A stretch of 64,000 nucleotides of DNA from Halorubrum salipaludis (lineage in GTDB: Archaea; Halobacteriota; Halobacteria; Halobacteriales; Haloferacaceae): assembly GCF_002286985.1 (NCBI RefSeq), contig NZ_NSKC01000004.1:248001-312000 (forward strand), read 5' to 3'. Position numbers and translations under genes: made by a program. Shown piece by piece: positions 16,700 to 24,041 of this stretch (positions are counted from its first letter, which is position 1; each line of letters starts with the position of its first letter). The notes under the pieces were generated by a model. The model did no database searches, had not been told where the DNA came from, and saw nothing but the letters and a program-made list of their open reading frames with translations.

Positions 16700-17161
16700 A
16701 TTCGCGTGCGATACTGAAGCCCGAGAGCCGACGTGTTACAGCGCTGCTGAACCGTCTCGAAGTCGTACTTGCACGTCCCTCGCGAATGCTCACGTCATTC
16801 TCTACCAAGTGCGCGACCGCAACGTCGATCTCGATCGACTGACCGGATTCGTTTTTATACCCTCGCCGTCGACGACGGCGGACGGGGTCGATCGAGTCGA
16901 TGCCGAACTCCGTCCGATCGACGTTCAAGTTCTAGGGAGACCAGCATGCGGCGCTTACCGATGTTGACGGTGGGACGCGCTCGTGTGGTACAAGAGGAGG
17001 GGCGGGAGATTACGGTCGCGACGTCACGGGCGATCCGCGCTCGGGACTGGGAGATCACTAACTGGATGAATGCCGGTGAGGCGTACTATCGGTCTGACAG
17101 TCCGGGGTCTCAAGTCCTGGCGAGGAGACTAAGTCACGGAATTGTGCTGTATACCTCTCTT
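16700..17161. other. Gene-poor stretch of mixed composition
   Basis: No convincing gene was found here. Open frames of 76 codons on the minus strand (16698-16928) and about 90 codons on the plus strand (from about 16946) lack recognisable motifs or ribosome-binding sites. Composition switches from GC-rich to AT-rich toward 17,160, marking the left side of foreign-looking DNA. Confidence 0.4.
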
Positions 17162-17884
17162 TTAATCAAAGATTGGCTCTCCCACATGCTCAATTGATCT
17201 AAAATCCTGAATATCTCCCAAATCGACTCTTGAGCGGAACAATGTCTTTGGCTCACCGTACCCTACTCCATCTCGGTAGTGTATTTTCAGACCAACTTCT
17301 ATTTCTTGTTCTCCAGAATCCTGTATCAGCCACATTACTTCTGTCGGAGATAACATATCTGGCTCACTACCCTCCAGATCCCATCTCTCCGGCAATTCGT
17401 CTTTTGATACAGAGAATTCGCTATGAAATCGGACATCCTTTTCTTCTGCGCCAATTACTCCACCTTCTCCGGTGAATGCGAGCGGATCAAAATGACTTCC
17501 ATAGCTCAATATTGTGTTGATACTCAGATAGGACTGACCTCCGTCAAAATATAATTCTGCTCTTAAATCATCTGCGGCTGCCTTGCCAAAATTTGATAGT
17601 CTCACAATCACAACGCCAGAATTGATACTATCATCTCTTCCGAGCCCAGCTTCCTCCCGGATATCTGTTATATCGTATTGTGATGCTAAGCCGTAGTCTT
17701 CAATTCTCAGAATAGCTTCATGAGAGCTTTCTGATAACGATTTCTGTTGTTCTTGTATCTCAGTTTGTATTTTATAAAGGTATACAAGTCCCGCAGTTAG
17801 GACGAAAGACCCGACCCCAGTAATTACAGGAGCCCAATTCATCAGCCAAGTAGCAGCGGATTCCAAGATCGGAATGACAACCAT
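17162..17884 (-). CDS. AT-rich hypothetical protein with one N-terminal membrane helix
   Basis: A 240-residue protein that I do not recognise. Residues about 17-37 form a membrane helix (WAPVITGVGSFVLTAGLVYLY), followed by a short coiled-coil-like stretch (KIQTEIQEQQKSL) and a soluble domain, probably cytoplasmic. The gene is far more AT-rich than the chromosome, with many A/T-ending codons, so recent transfer is likely. It lies just left of the integrative element rather than inside its proposed ends, and has no operon partner. Single-helix proteins of this layout occur in archaeal mobile DNA, but no function should be assigned. Confidence 0.65.
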   Translation of the reverse strand: MVVIPILESAATWLMNWAPVITGVGSFVLTAGLVYLYKIQTEIQEQQKSLSESSHEAILRIEDYGLASQYDITDIREEAGLGRDDSINSGVVIVRLSNFGKAAADDLRAELYFDGGQSYLSINTILSYGSHFDPLAFTGEGGVIGAEEKDVRFHSEFSVSKDELPERWDLEGSEPDMLSPTEVMWLIQDSGEQEIEVGLKIHYRDGVGYGEPKTLFRSRVDLGDIQDFRSIEHVGEPIFD

Positions 17885-18417
17885 ATCTTGGAAATATATT
17901 CTATTCTAATAAATGCTGGATAAATTAGACGTTGTCCAAGATTTTGGTGCGCCACACACGTACAACCGCCGCGAAAACGGTGTGATACCGTAGCTACTGC
18001 ACCCTTCACCACCTCCCTAGCTGCCAACCGACCTCCTAGAGTCGATCCGATCCCGTCGGTCGACGACAAGATCCCCCTTGTATTGCGGTCGCGATCGACC
18101 CTGCTCGATGTTCCGATCCGAGTCGATCAGGACGAGAACGACCACAGAAAGCGGGTCGAAGTAGAGTTACTACTCACGAGGGCCACGCTACCAGAGGATC
18201 CAACCACCCGTCCACGCACCTCACGCTGGCCAGATCGTTGGGCCCGCCGCGTCGCGGTCGTGCGCCACCGCCTCCGTGAGCCGCTCCGGATCGCGACCCG
18301 CGTCGATCCGGTGCCGTTCCAGCCGCGTCGCCGGCTGCGAACCCGACTCGCCCGCGACGGTCCGCGATCCGCGGAGCGCCGTACGCCGCGCTCCCGGTGA
18401 GAAATCGACGATCGCGA
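17885..18417. other. Intergenic region with a possible decayed frame
   Basis: The first part is AT-rich and empty. From about 18080 it becomes GC-rich again. On the minus strand a short frame without a start codon (about 18430 down to a TGA at 18221) reads host-like, acidic/basic protein sequence, such as ERHRIDAGRDPERLTEAV. Its upstream end falls on the proposed attachment site, so it may be the 3' remnant of a gene cut by integration. Support is weak. Confidence 0.25.
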
Positions 18418-18429
18418 GGGCGCGACGGG
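18418..18429. repeat. Candidate left attachment site (copy of tRNA-Arg 3' end)
   Basis: GGGCGCGACGGG equals the last 12 bases of the tRNA-Arg(CCG) gene at 23943-23954, read on the plus strand. It covers the 3' half of the T stem and the acceptor stem. It lies 103 bases before the integrase start. Such a duplicated tRNA 3' end is the usual scar of tyrosine-recombinase integration. Confidence 0.6.
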
Positions 18430-18531
18430 CGCGAGTTCACACTGAGAACGGATCGTCCTTTCGGGCCTGTACCGACCGAAATCGGGGACTTCAGATCGGG
18501 GTTCTGACTACGATTCGCGCACCCAAGAGCG

Positions 18532-19542
18532 ATGAGTCTCGAACCAATCGACCCGGAAACAGCCGTGGAACTGTACCTCGCCGATCGGGAAGCCGAGGTC
18601 TCCAAGGCAACGCTGTACTCGCACAGCTCTCGCCTCGGTCACTTCGTTCGCTGGTGTGGTGAGGAAGAGATAGACAATCTGAACGTGCTCAGCGGACGGA
18701 CGCTACACGAGTACCGCCTCTGGCGACGTCGTGACGGTGACCTCGCACCCGCTAGCGAGAAGACGCAGATGGACACGCTCCGCGTCTTCGTGAAGTGGCT
18801 CGAGAGCATCGACGCCGTCGTCGACGACCTCCATACGAAGGTCCGGTCGCCCGTCTTACGAGACGGGCAGAACGTCCGTGACGTGATGCTCGAGTCCGAT
18901 CGTGCTGAGGAGGTTCTCGACCACCTCTCGAAGTACGAGTATGCCTCGCGTCCTCACGTCGTTCTCACGCTGATGTGGCACACGATGATGCGAACCGGTG
19001 CAGTCCACTCGCTGGACGTCGACGACTACGACCCGGATGCGCAGTACATCGCTGTCATCCATCGACCTGGGGAGGGAACGACGATCAAGAACGGAAAAGG
19101 TGGAGAGCGGCTGATCGCGTTATCGAACGACGTGTGCCAGGTTCTTGACGACTGGATCGCAGATCGGAGACCCGATGTCGACGACGAGTTCGGCAGGCGA
19201 CCACTCGTATCGACGGTAGACGGGCGTGCGCATCGATCGACGCTCCGAGGAGATTGTTACAGATACACAAGGCCCTGTGTTTCTACTGGAGAGTGTCCAC
19301 ACGACCGCGATCCGGAGAGTTGCGAGGCGATGGTGTATACCGCCGCCTTCGACTGTCCCTCGAGCGTCAGTCCACACGCCCTTCGGCGTGGTGGCATCAC
19401 TCACCATCTGAACAGTGATGTTCCGAAAGACATCGTCAGTGACCGTGCAAACGTGACTGCAGGTGTTCTCGACGAACACTACGACCGGCGGAGTCAGCGT
19501 GAGAAAATGGAGCAGCGACGGGGGTACCTCGATAACATCTAA
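18532..19542 (+). CDS. Tyrosine recombinase (XerC/D-like integrase)
   Basis: A 336-residue site-specific recombinase. An N-terminal SAM-like DNA-binding domain (about 10-95) precedes the catalytic domain with R154 (MRTGAVHSLDVDD), HALR (H282, R285), and HYDRR with H316 and nucleophile Y317. The active-site set looks intact. Four cysteines (C249, C255, C264, C275) form a likely metal-binding insert before the HxxR box. It would integrate and excise the surrounding element at tRNA-Arg. It lies directly inside the left repeat and points toward the cargo. Confidence 0.9.
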   Translation: MSLEPIDPETAVELYLADREAEVSKATLYSHSSRLGHFVRWCGEEEIDNLNVLSGRTLHEYRLWRRRDGDLAPASEKTQMDTLRVFVKWLESIDAVVDDLHTKVRSPVLRDGQNVRDVMLESDRAEEVLDHLSKYEYASRPHVVLTLMWHTMMRTGAVHSLDVDDYDPDAQYIAVIHRPGEGTTIKNGKGGERLIALSNDVCQVLDDWIADRRPDVDDEFGRRPLVSTVDGRAHRSTLRGDCYRYTRPCVSTGECPHDRDPESCEAMVYTAAFDCPSSVSPHALRRGGITHHLNSDVPKDIVSDRANVTAGVLDEHYDRRSQREKMEQRRGYLDNI

Positions 19543-19612
19543 GACGTACTCAGTGACTGCCACTTGTTGTCGTCGAGCCGATGCGGGTAGTCGGTAACAA
19601 CATCGACAATAC

Positions 19613-20458
19613 CTACGATCGCGTAAATTCGTCGTGCTTGCCAGTATCTTGAATCCCCTCAGAAGTTCGCTCAGCGAATCCGTATTCCTCGAGATACTCG
19701 TATCGACGTTCGATCTCCTCTTCTGAAACGCCCAACTCAGCGGCTAGTTCGCTTACAGATCTGGGTGCTTTCTCGTCCAACTGTATTCGGAGCTCATATC
19801 CTTCCATGTACCGCTGATAGTACTCCCGAACGACATCATCAAGTGGCGTTTGGATGCCCTCGGTCTCATCGAGTCGCTCCAGAGACGCAGAGACAACCGT
19901 GACGAAGAACTCCCCACCCAAGAGCTCTACTTGGCGTTCGAGTTCGTCTGATATGACATCGAAGTCGAGTTCCGTTTGGACGAGCGTAGCCATGTCACCG
20001 ATGTCGTCCGGACGCTCTGCGACGGCTTTGAACAGGAAGATATCCTCGAACGAGACGAGGCCGACGGAGAAGCTCTCTGAAGAGAGAAACTGTTGGCTCC
20101 GTGCTTGCATCCCGTCGCTGAAGAACAGCTTATCGGCAATCTGGCGATAAAAGACGTCGAACTGGCAGCCGGCATCGTTCCGTACGCAATGGCGTGCGCC
20201 CAGCCGATCGTACTCGTCACCGAGATCGGTGACCTCCTCATAGCCGAGCTCGTCGAGTACGCCCATCAGGCGGCTGAGGGCCGTCTCATCTACAACAACG
20301 AGATCGATGTCCTTGGTCGTGTCCTTGAGAGATGGCTGGTGAAGTGCCATCGCGCCACCACCGATGAGATACGCCTCCACCTCTGTTCGGAGGTGATCCG
20401 CGATCTTCTGAAGTTCGGCCTCGATATAACCACGGCCGAATCGTTCACGAGAGCTCAT
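19613..20458 (-). CDS. Nucleotidyltransferase, AbiEii-like toxin candidate
   Basis: A 281-residue protein with a DNA polymerase beta-type nucleotidyltransferase core: IGGGAMAL (G33-G35) followed by KDIDLVV (D50, D52). The last 60 residues (SVSELAAELGVSEEEIERR) look like a small helix-turn-helix. Such enzymes in AbiE-type systems modify tRNA or related targets and block growth; others are antibiotic or RNA nucleotidyltransferases. Its start overlaps the stop of the upstream HTH gene by four bases (ATGA), so the two are translated together, as in AbiEi-AbiEii pairs. The function as a toxin is inferred from that pairing. Confidence 0.7.
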   Translation of the reverse strand: MSSRERFGRGYIEAELQKIADHLRTEVEAYLIGGGAMALHQPSLKDTTKDIDLVVVDETALSRLMGVLDELGYEEVTDLGDEYDRLGARHCVRNDAGCQFDVFYRQIADKLFFSDGMQARSQQFLSSESFSVGLVSFEDIFLFKAVAERPDDIGDMATLVQTELDFDVISDELERQVELLGGEFFVTVVSASLERLDETEGIQTPLDDVVREYYQRYMEGYELRIQLDEKAPRSVSELAAELGVSEEEIERRYEYLEEYGFAERTSEGIQDTGKHDEFTRS

Positions 20459-21405
20459 AGAGTGACCTCATACTCCCTAGCTGTTTGCTTGAACTCTTCC
20501 CATTCGGGGAGGTGCTCAGCCGTCGTTTCTCCACTGGTCTCCAAGTATTCAATGAGGCCGTCGACGATAGTGCGTAAATCGATCGTCGCCTCAGGGTGAT
20601 AGTGTTCAGCGCGCTCTCGTAGTTCCGTTCGATCGATATCCTGTTTCTGTATCAGTAACAGACAGTACGTTCGGTACCGAGAGCCATCATCGATTAAGAG
20701 AGTATGGCATACTAGCTCAACAGGGTCAACCTCTGTGAGTCGATCTGTCCGGAAGTAGTGGCGGCGGTCGCGGGTGAGCAGTGGAACGCCGAACTCACCG
20801 AACAGTGCTGGTCCAGTTAGATGAAACCCTTCAGTGCTGATGTCGCTGTCGCATGCAAAAAGATACTCGTCGTGTGTTTCCCAGAGGAAATTGAGTCCAA
20901 CGACGTGCTCTCTTGTTTCACGGCGATGCTTCTGATGGAACAGTCCTCGTGCGATCGAGGCCAATACGGTGAATGGCTCGTTGAGACGATACCGAGATTT
21001 CGATTTCCCGATGACACCGACTAGCTGGAGATCATCTAACCGGCGGTAGACTGTTGCCCGACTAACGCCACTTCGCTCGGCTAATTCGGTAGCCGTCCGT
21101 CCTCGGTCAAGATAATAGAGGATTTGTAATCCGGAGCCGGCGAGGAGTGCCGGTAGGTCCATATGGCGATATTCCGTGAGGAGTCCTTCGAGCTGCTCTA
21201 TCGGTTCGATTTCAGTAAGAGAAACCAGCTTTTCTCGACCGCTTTGTTTGGTTTGGACGCAGCCGTAGGCTTCTAATTCGGTGATAACCCGTGAGGCGTG
21301 ACTGGTACTCCACTCGAGTTGGTCAGCGAGTGTACTGATACTCACTTCCGGGTCACCCCCATCTATGAGCTGAGAGATTACCCGCAAGTGACTCTCCGAC
21401 ATCAT
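20455..21405 (-). CDS. Two-winged-helix regulator, AbiEi-like antitoxin candidate
   Basis: A 316-residue protein with two helix-turn-helix units: VSISTLADQLEWSTSHASRVI (about 21-41) and a second at about 105-140 (TELAERSGVSRATVYRRL). The C-terminal half is of unknown fold. It is first in a two-gene operon with the nucleotidyltransferase. A long inverted repeat spans its promoter, which fits negative autoregulation as described for AbiEi antitoxins. A second in-frame ATG follows the first immediately. It may be a plain transcription regulator of a nucleotidyltransferase cassette rather than a true antitoxin. Confidence 0.7.
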   Translation of the reverse strand: MMSESHLRVISQLIDGGDPEVSISTLADQLEWSTSHASRVITELEAYGCVQTKQSGREKLVSLTEIEPIEQLEGLLTEYRHMDLPALLAGSGLQILYYLDRGRTATELAERSGVSRATVYRRLDDLQLVGVIGKSKSRYRLNEPFTVLASIARGLFHQKHRRETREHVVGLNFLWETHDEYLFACDSDISTEGFHLTGPALFGEFGVPLLTRDRRHYFRTDRLTEVDPVELVCHTLLIDDGSRYRTYCLLLIQKQDIDRTELRERAEHYHPEATIDLRTIVDGLIEYLETSGETTAEHLPEWEEFKQTAREYEVTL

Positions 21406-21408
21406 ATT

Positions 21409-21456
21409 GTCTCAAATAACGCAAGTATATTATAAAACAGTTTTGCGATTTGAGAC
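21409..21456 (-). promoter_or_regulatory. Inverted-repeat operator over the HTH gene promoter
   Basis: GTCTCAAAT (21409-21417) and ATTTGAGAC (21448-21456) form a perfect 9-bp inverted repeat. Inside it, CGCAA (21420-21424) and TTGCG (21443-21447) form a second pair. The TATA-like core TATATTATAAAA lies between the arms, and the start codon is only four bases beyond the left arm. Binding by the HTH protein would close its own promoter. Confidence 0.7.
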
Positions 21457-21499
21457 GAAAGGTAGATTTTCTAATATAATTGGCACCGTATCTGACTAA

Positions 21500-21848
21500 T
21501 CTCGGATCTACTCTAATTTTGATTTAGAAGAATTCTCGATCACCGGTACTCCGAAATATGATATTTCAGAATATGATTATTCAGAGTATTTTATTCAGTA
21601 CCCTCTAAATCAGCGCTATGAGAGACTTCGTGAACGGGTCAGAGAAGCTAGATCGGCTTCACAGCCATTTGACTCGAAGAACGCGGAGATCGCCGTCGTC
21701 GTATACGGACGGCGACGGCTCAGAAAGGCGCCACTCATCAGAAAGGCGTTTGGGGGACGAGAGAACACAGTCTTCTACCAGACACGACAGAAGACGAGAG
21801 AGGTCCAACGAGACAGTTTTTTGCTAATACCGAGGAACTCTATCTTGA
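21500..21848 (+). pseudogene. Open frame without start codon, possible gene remnant
   Basis: A plus-strand frame runs from a TAA at 21497 through the start of the methyltransferase (stop at 21929) without ATG, GTG or TTG near its beginning. It reads coherent protein such as YERLRERVREARSASQPF and AEIAVVVYGRRRLRKAPL. A different frame with an ATG (21618-21827) is less protein-like. I read it as the 3' part of a broken gene, overwritten by the methyltransferase start. I do not recognise the family. Confidence 0.3.
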
Positions 21849-22718
21849 ATGGTGGAGCCGATATTGAAATGGGCGGGTGGAAAGCGCCAGCTTCTCTCAG
21901 AAATCACGGCGTTGTTTCCGACCTCGTATGAGGCGTATCATGAGCCGTTCGTCGGTGGTGGTGCTGTCTTTTTCGATCAGGATCCTGACGATGGAACGAT
22001 TAACGATCTGAACACGCGGCTAACAACGTTTTATGAGATCGTTCGGGACCAACCGGACGCCCTTATTACCGAGAACAAAACGCATGAGCATACGGAAGAA
22101 TACTACTACAACGCTCGCTCCGAGTTCAATGCGCTCCTTACACAGTCGACTCTCACACAGGACGATCGAGTTCGGGAGGCAAGCCTACTATTATACCTGA
22201 ATCGGACATGCTTCAACGGATTGTATCGAGAGAACAGTGACGGTGAATTCAACGTCTCTTTCGGACGATATTCCAATCCAGATTGGATACAAGAGCAGCG
22301 AATTCGGAAGGCATCACGTGTTCTCCAAGACACGGCGGTATTCAATACGGATTTTAGCTACGTCGTCGATGAGGCTTCAGTTGGTGATCTCGTATATTTA
22401 GATCCGCCGTACGAACCGGTGTCGAAAACGGCGGATTTCAATTCATATCAGGCAGGCGGATTCGACCGAGAGGACCAACGGCGACTTCGTGATATCGTCA
22501 TAGAACTCACCGAGATGAATGTTTCCGTGGTCCTCTCGAATTCACCCCCAGTCACGGAATTGTACGAAGACCACGACGTATTCTCGATCAGCTACGTAGA
22601 CGCCGCTCGTGCGATAAATAGTGATGCCACCAGTCGCGGGGAAGTCTCGGAAGTACTCATCACGAACGTTCCGCCGGATGACCAAAGGCGAAAGACTCTC
22701 TCTGACTTTACTGAATGA
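21849..22718 (+). CDS. DNA adenine N6-methyltransferase (Dam / D12 class)
   Basis: A 289-residue alpha-class adenine methyltransferase. It starts with the AdoMet-binding LKWAGGKRQLL motif, continues with EPFVGGGAVFF, NDLNTRL and LNRTCFNGLYREN, and has the catalytic DPPY in VYLDPPYEPVS. It transfers a methyl group to adenine in a short target. GATC is the commonest target in this class but cannot be read from the sequence. It converges on an Mrr-type nuclease gene with 15 bases between stops, which suggests a restriction-modification pair. It lies inside the tRNA-Arg element and is AT-richer than core genes. Confidence 0.9.
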   Translation: MVEPILKWAGGKRQLLSEITALFPTSYEAYHEPFVGGGAVFFDQDPDDGTINDLNTRLTTFYEIVRDQPDALITENKTHEHTEEYYYNARSEFNALLTQSTLTQDDRVREASLLLYLNRTCFNGLYRENSDGEFNVSFGRYSNPDWIQEQRIRKASRVLQDTAVFNTDFSYVVDEASVGDLVYLDPPYEPVSKTADFNSYQAGGFDREDQRRLRDIVIELTEMNVSVVLSNSPPVTELYEDHDVFSISYVDAARAINSDATSRGEVSEVLITNVPPDDQRRKTLSDFTE

Positions 22719-22733
22719 GTCGTCGAAGATCGC

Positions 22734-23771
22734 TTAACGTGGCGTCGAAGATAGGACGTATTGTTGCTCGGATCCTCGACCGGTTGTAGTGATCTCAGGG
22801 AGGCGGACGAGCCACTGTCCGACGGTTCGAGCGCGTCGACGAGTAGTTGAATCCGAGAGATCTGTTTCGGCGGCGAGAATCTCCGTAATATCATGTCGGA
22901 AAAGCGTACCGTCTGCTTCTAGCTGAGCGTATACGCGGGAAATGATCTCGACATCACGGATCTGCTGTGTGAGAAGGTCATCCGCGGATTCTCGATTGCC
23001 ACGATCGAGATGTGTGACGTATTCCTCGCCGAGCCGAGTGAGTCCCCAACGACGGATGGTGCGGTTGTCGATTTCGATCTCCTGTTCTTTGTGGAGAAAC
23101 TGGAGAAGCCACGCGGCGATACCGTAATAATCTGCTTGCCGTGGATCGAACGTATCTGTATCCATCTGTTTTTGAACGTATGCCGCGATATCGGGCTTGA
23201 TATCCGAACCCGTATCTACCGCTCGGATGACGGTGCGTATCACGTCAAAGTTGTCAGCCTGTGGTACCTCTAGCGACGGGATCGTGTCGGTGCGCTCCGG
23301 CTTCTCGAACGCACTCCAGAACGTGGGATCGAGTTCATATGATTCGCCGTCTGTAACGACGCCGATACTGCTCTCGATCATGATATCCGTGAGCCGGTCA
23401 CCGTCGATCAATCGGATGAAATCTTGGTCTGCGCTCGTCTCGGCTCCAGACGTGAACGAGGATGTCGTGATCACCGTCCCGATGTGATACTGTTGCTCTG
23501 AGAGTGCGCCTTTAAATCCGCGGAGAGTTCGAGCGCCGACGGTGTTCCCGATAGCGTATTGTTTTGCTTGTACACCGAGTCTCGCGTGGAACAGTTCTCG
23601 ATCGATGACAGCGTGAATATCGATCCCACCATCGCCGCGGAACGGTGTTAGCTCAAGCTCACGAGTCGGCTCTGCACGCTCGATCACCATTTTACAGAGC
23701 TGTTCAAACTGCTCGTGATCAATCTGTAACCCCTTATCGAGCAGTTCCTCTTTCGCCGTCGATGCTCTCAT
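22734..23771 (-). CDS. Mrr-type restriction endonuclease
   Basis: A 345-residue protein with an N-terminal PD-(D/E)XK nuclease domain of the Mrr kind: FRGDGGIDIHA (D47, D51) followed by GVQAKQY (Q68, K70), then ARTLRGFKGALSEQ. The C-terminal 200 residues look like winged-helix modules that could recognise DNA. It is convergent with the adenine methyltransferase. Mrr enzymes may cut methylated DNA, while type II enzymes with this fold cut unmethylated sites. Pairing with a methyltransferase favours a classical restriction role, but methyl-dependent cutting is possible. Confidence 0.75.
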   Translation of the reverse strand: MRASTAKEELLDKGLQIDHEQFEQLCKMVIERAEPTRELELTPFRGDGGIDIHAVIDRELFHARLGVQAKQYAIGNTVGARTLRGFKGALSEQQYHIGTVITTSSFTSGAETSADQDFIRLIDGDRLTDIMIESSIGVVTDGESYELDPTFWSAFEKPERTDTIPSLEVPQADNFDVIRTVIRAVDTGSDIKPDIAAYVQKQMDTDTFDPRQADYYGIAAWLLQFLHKEQEIEIDNRTIRRWGLTRLGEEYVTHLDRGNRESADDLLTQQIRDVEIISRVYAQLEADGTLFRHDITEILAAETDLSDSTTRRRARTVGQWLVRLPEITTTGRGSEQQYVLSSTPR

Positions 23772-23861
23772 TCAACTTTGAGGTTTTCACGGCTGAACAA
23801 AAATCCTCTTGCGGGACAGAATCACGGTCGGACAGGTACCGTTAAACACACAAAAACGCAA

Positions 23862-23874
23862 GGGCGCGACGGGA
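23862..23874. repeat. Second copy of the tRNA-Arg 3' end
   Basis: GGGCGCGACGGGA repeats the tRNA-Arg terminus (23943-23955) 81 bases outside the tRNA. The short segment between carries the GC-rich GAGCGxAGCGAxCGAGC-type sequence common between haloarchaeal genes. It may be the right end of the element or the scar of an earlier insertion. Confidence 0.5.
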
Positions 23875-23941
23875 CCCTCGCGAGTGAGCGGAGCGAACGA
23901 GCGAGGGTCAGTCGCGCCCGTGACTGAGCGAAGCGAAGGAA

Positions 23942-24014
23942 CGGGCGCGACGGGATTTGAACCCGCGGCATCTTGGTCCGGAACCAAGTGCTCTGTCCGC
24001 TGAGCTACGCGCCC
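23942..24014 (-). tRNA. tRNA-Arg (anticodon CCG)
   Basis: On the minus strand the gene folds into a full cloverleaf: acceptor GGGCGCG/CGCGCCC, D arm GCTC-AGCGGACA-GAGC, anticodon stem CTTGG/CCAAG around loop TTCCGGA with anticodon CCG, and T arm GCGGG-TTCAAAT-CCCGT. It has no intron and no encoded CCA; the discriminator is G. Its 3' end faces the integrative element and is duplicated at 23862 and 18418, making it the likely integration target. Confidence 0.95.
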
Positions 24015-24041
24015 TCACGACCGGGTATCCGCGGCGAGCGT

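Larger units (their letters stand above)
18418..23954. mobile_element. Integrative element at tRNA-Arg(CCG) carrying defence genes
   Basis: About 5.5 kb bounded by 12-13 base repeats of the tRNA-Arg 3' end at 18418, 23862 and in the tRNA itself (23943). It contains a tyrosine recombinase at its left end, an AbiE-like gene pair, a Dam-type methyltransferase and an Mrr-type nuclease. The interior is AT-richer than the chromosome. No replication, capsid or conjugation genes are present, so it is either a minimal defence element or the remnant of a larger virus- or plasmid-like element. The third repeat at 23862 suggests a second insertion or the true right end. Boundaries are inferred. Confidence 0.6.

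Noticed and set aside
16769-17197. 142-codon plus-strand frame
   Set aside because: Composition changes midway, no ribosome-binding site or motif, and it runs into the opposite hypothetical gene.
21618-21827. 69-codon frame with ATG before the methyltransferase
   Set aside because: Ser/Arg-rich and less protein-like than the other frame in the same DNA.
23880-23940. GC-rich GAGCGxAGCGAxCGAGC stretch as a special element
   Set aside because: Sequences of this kind are common between haloarchaeal genes and recur near 41370, 47930 and 48600.
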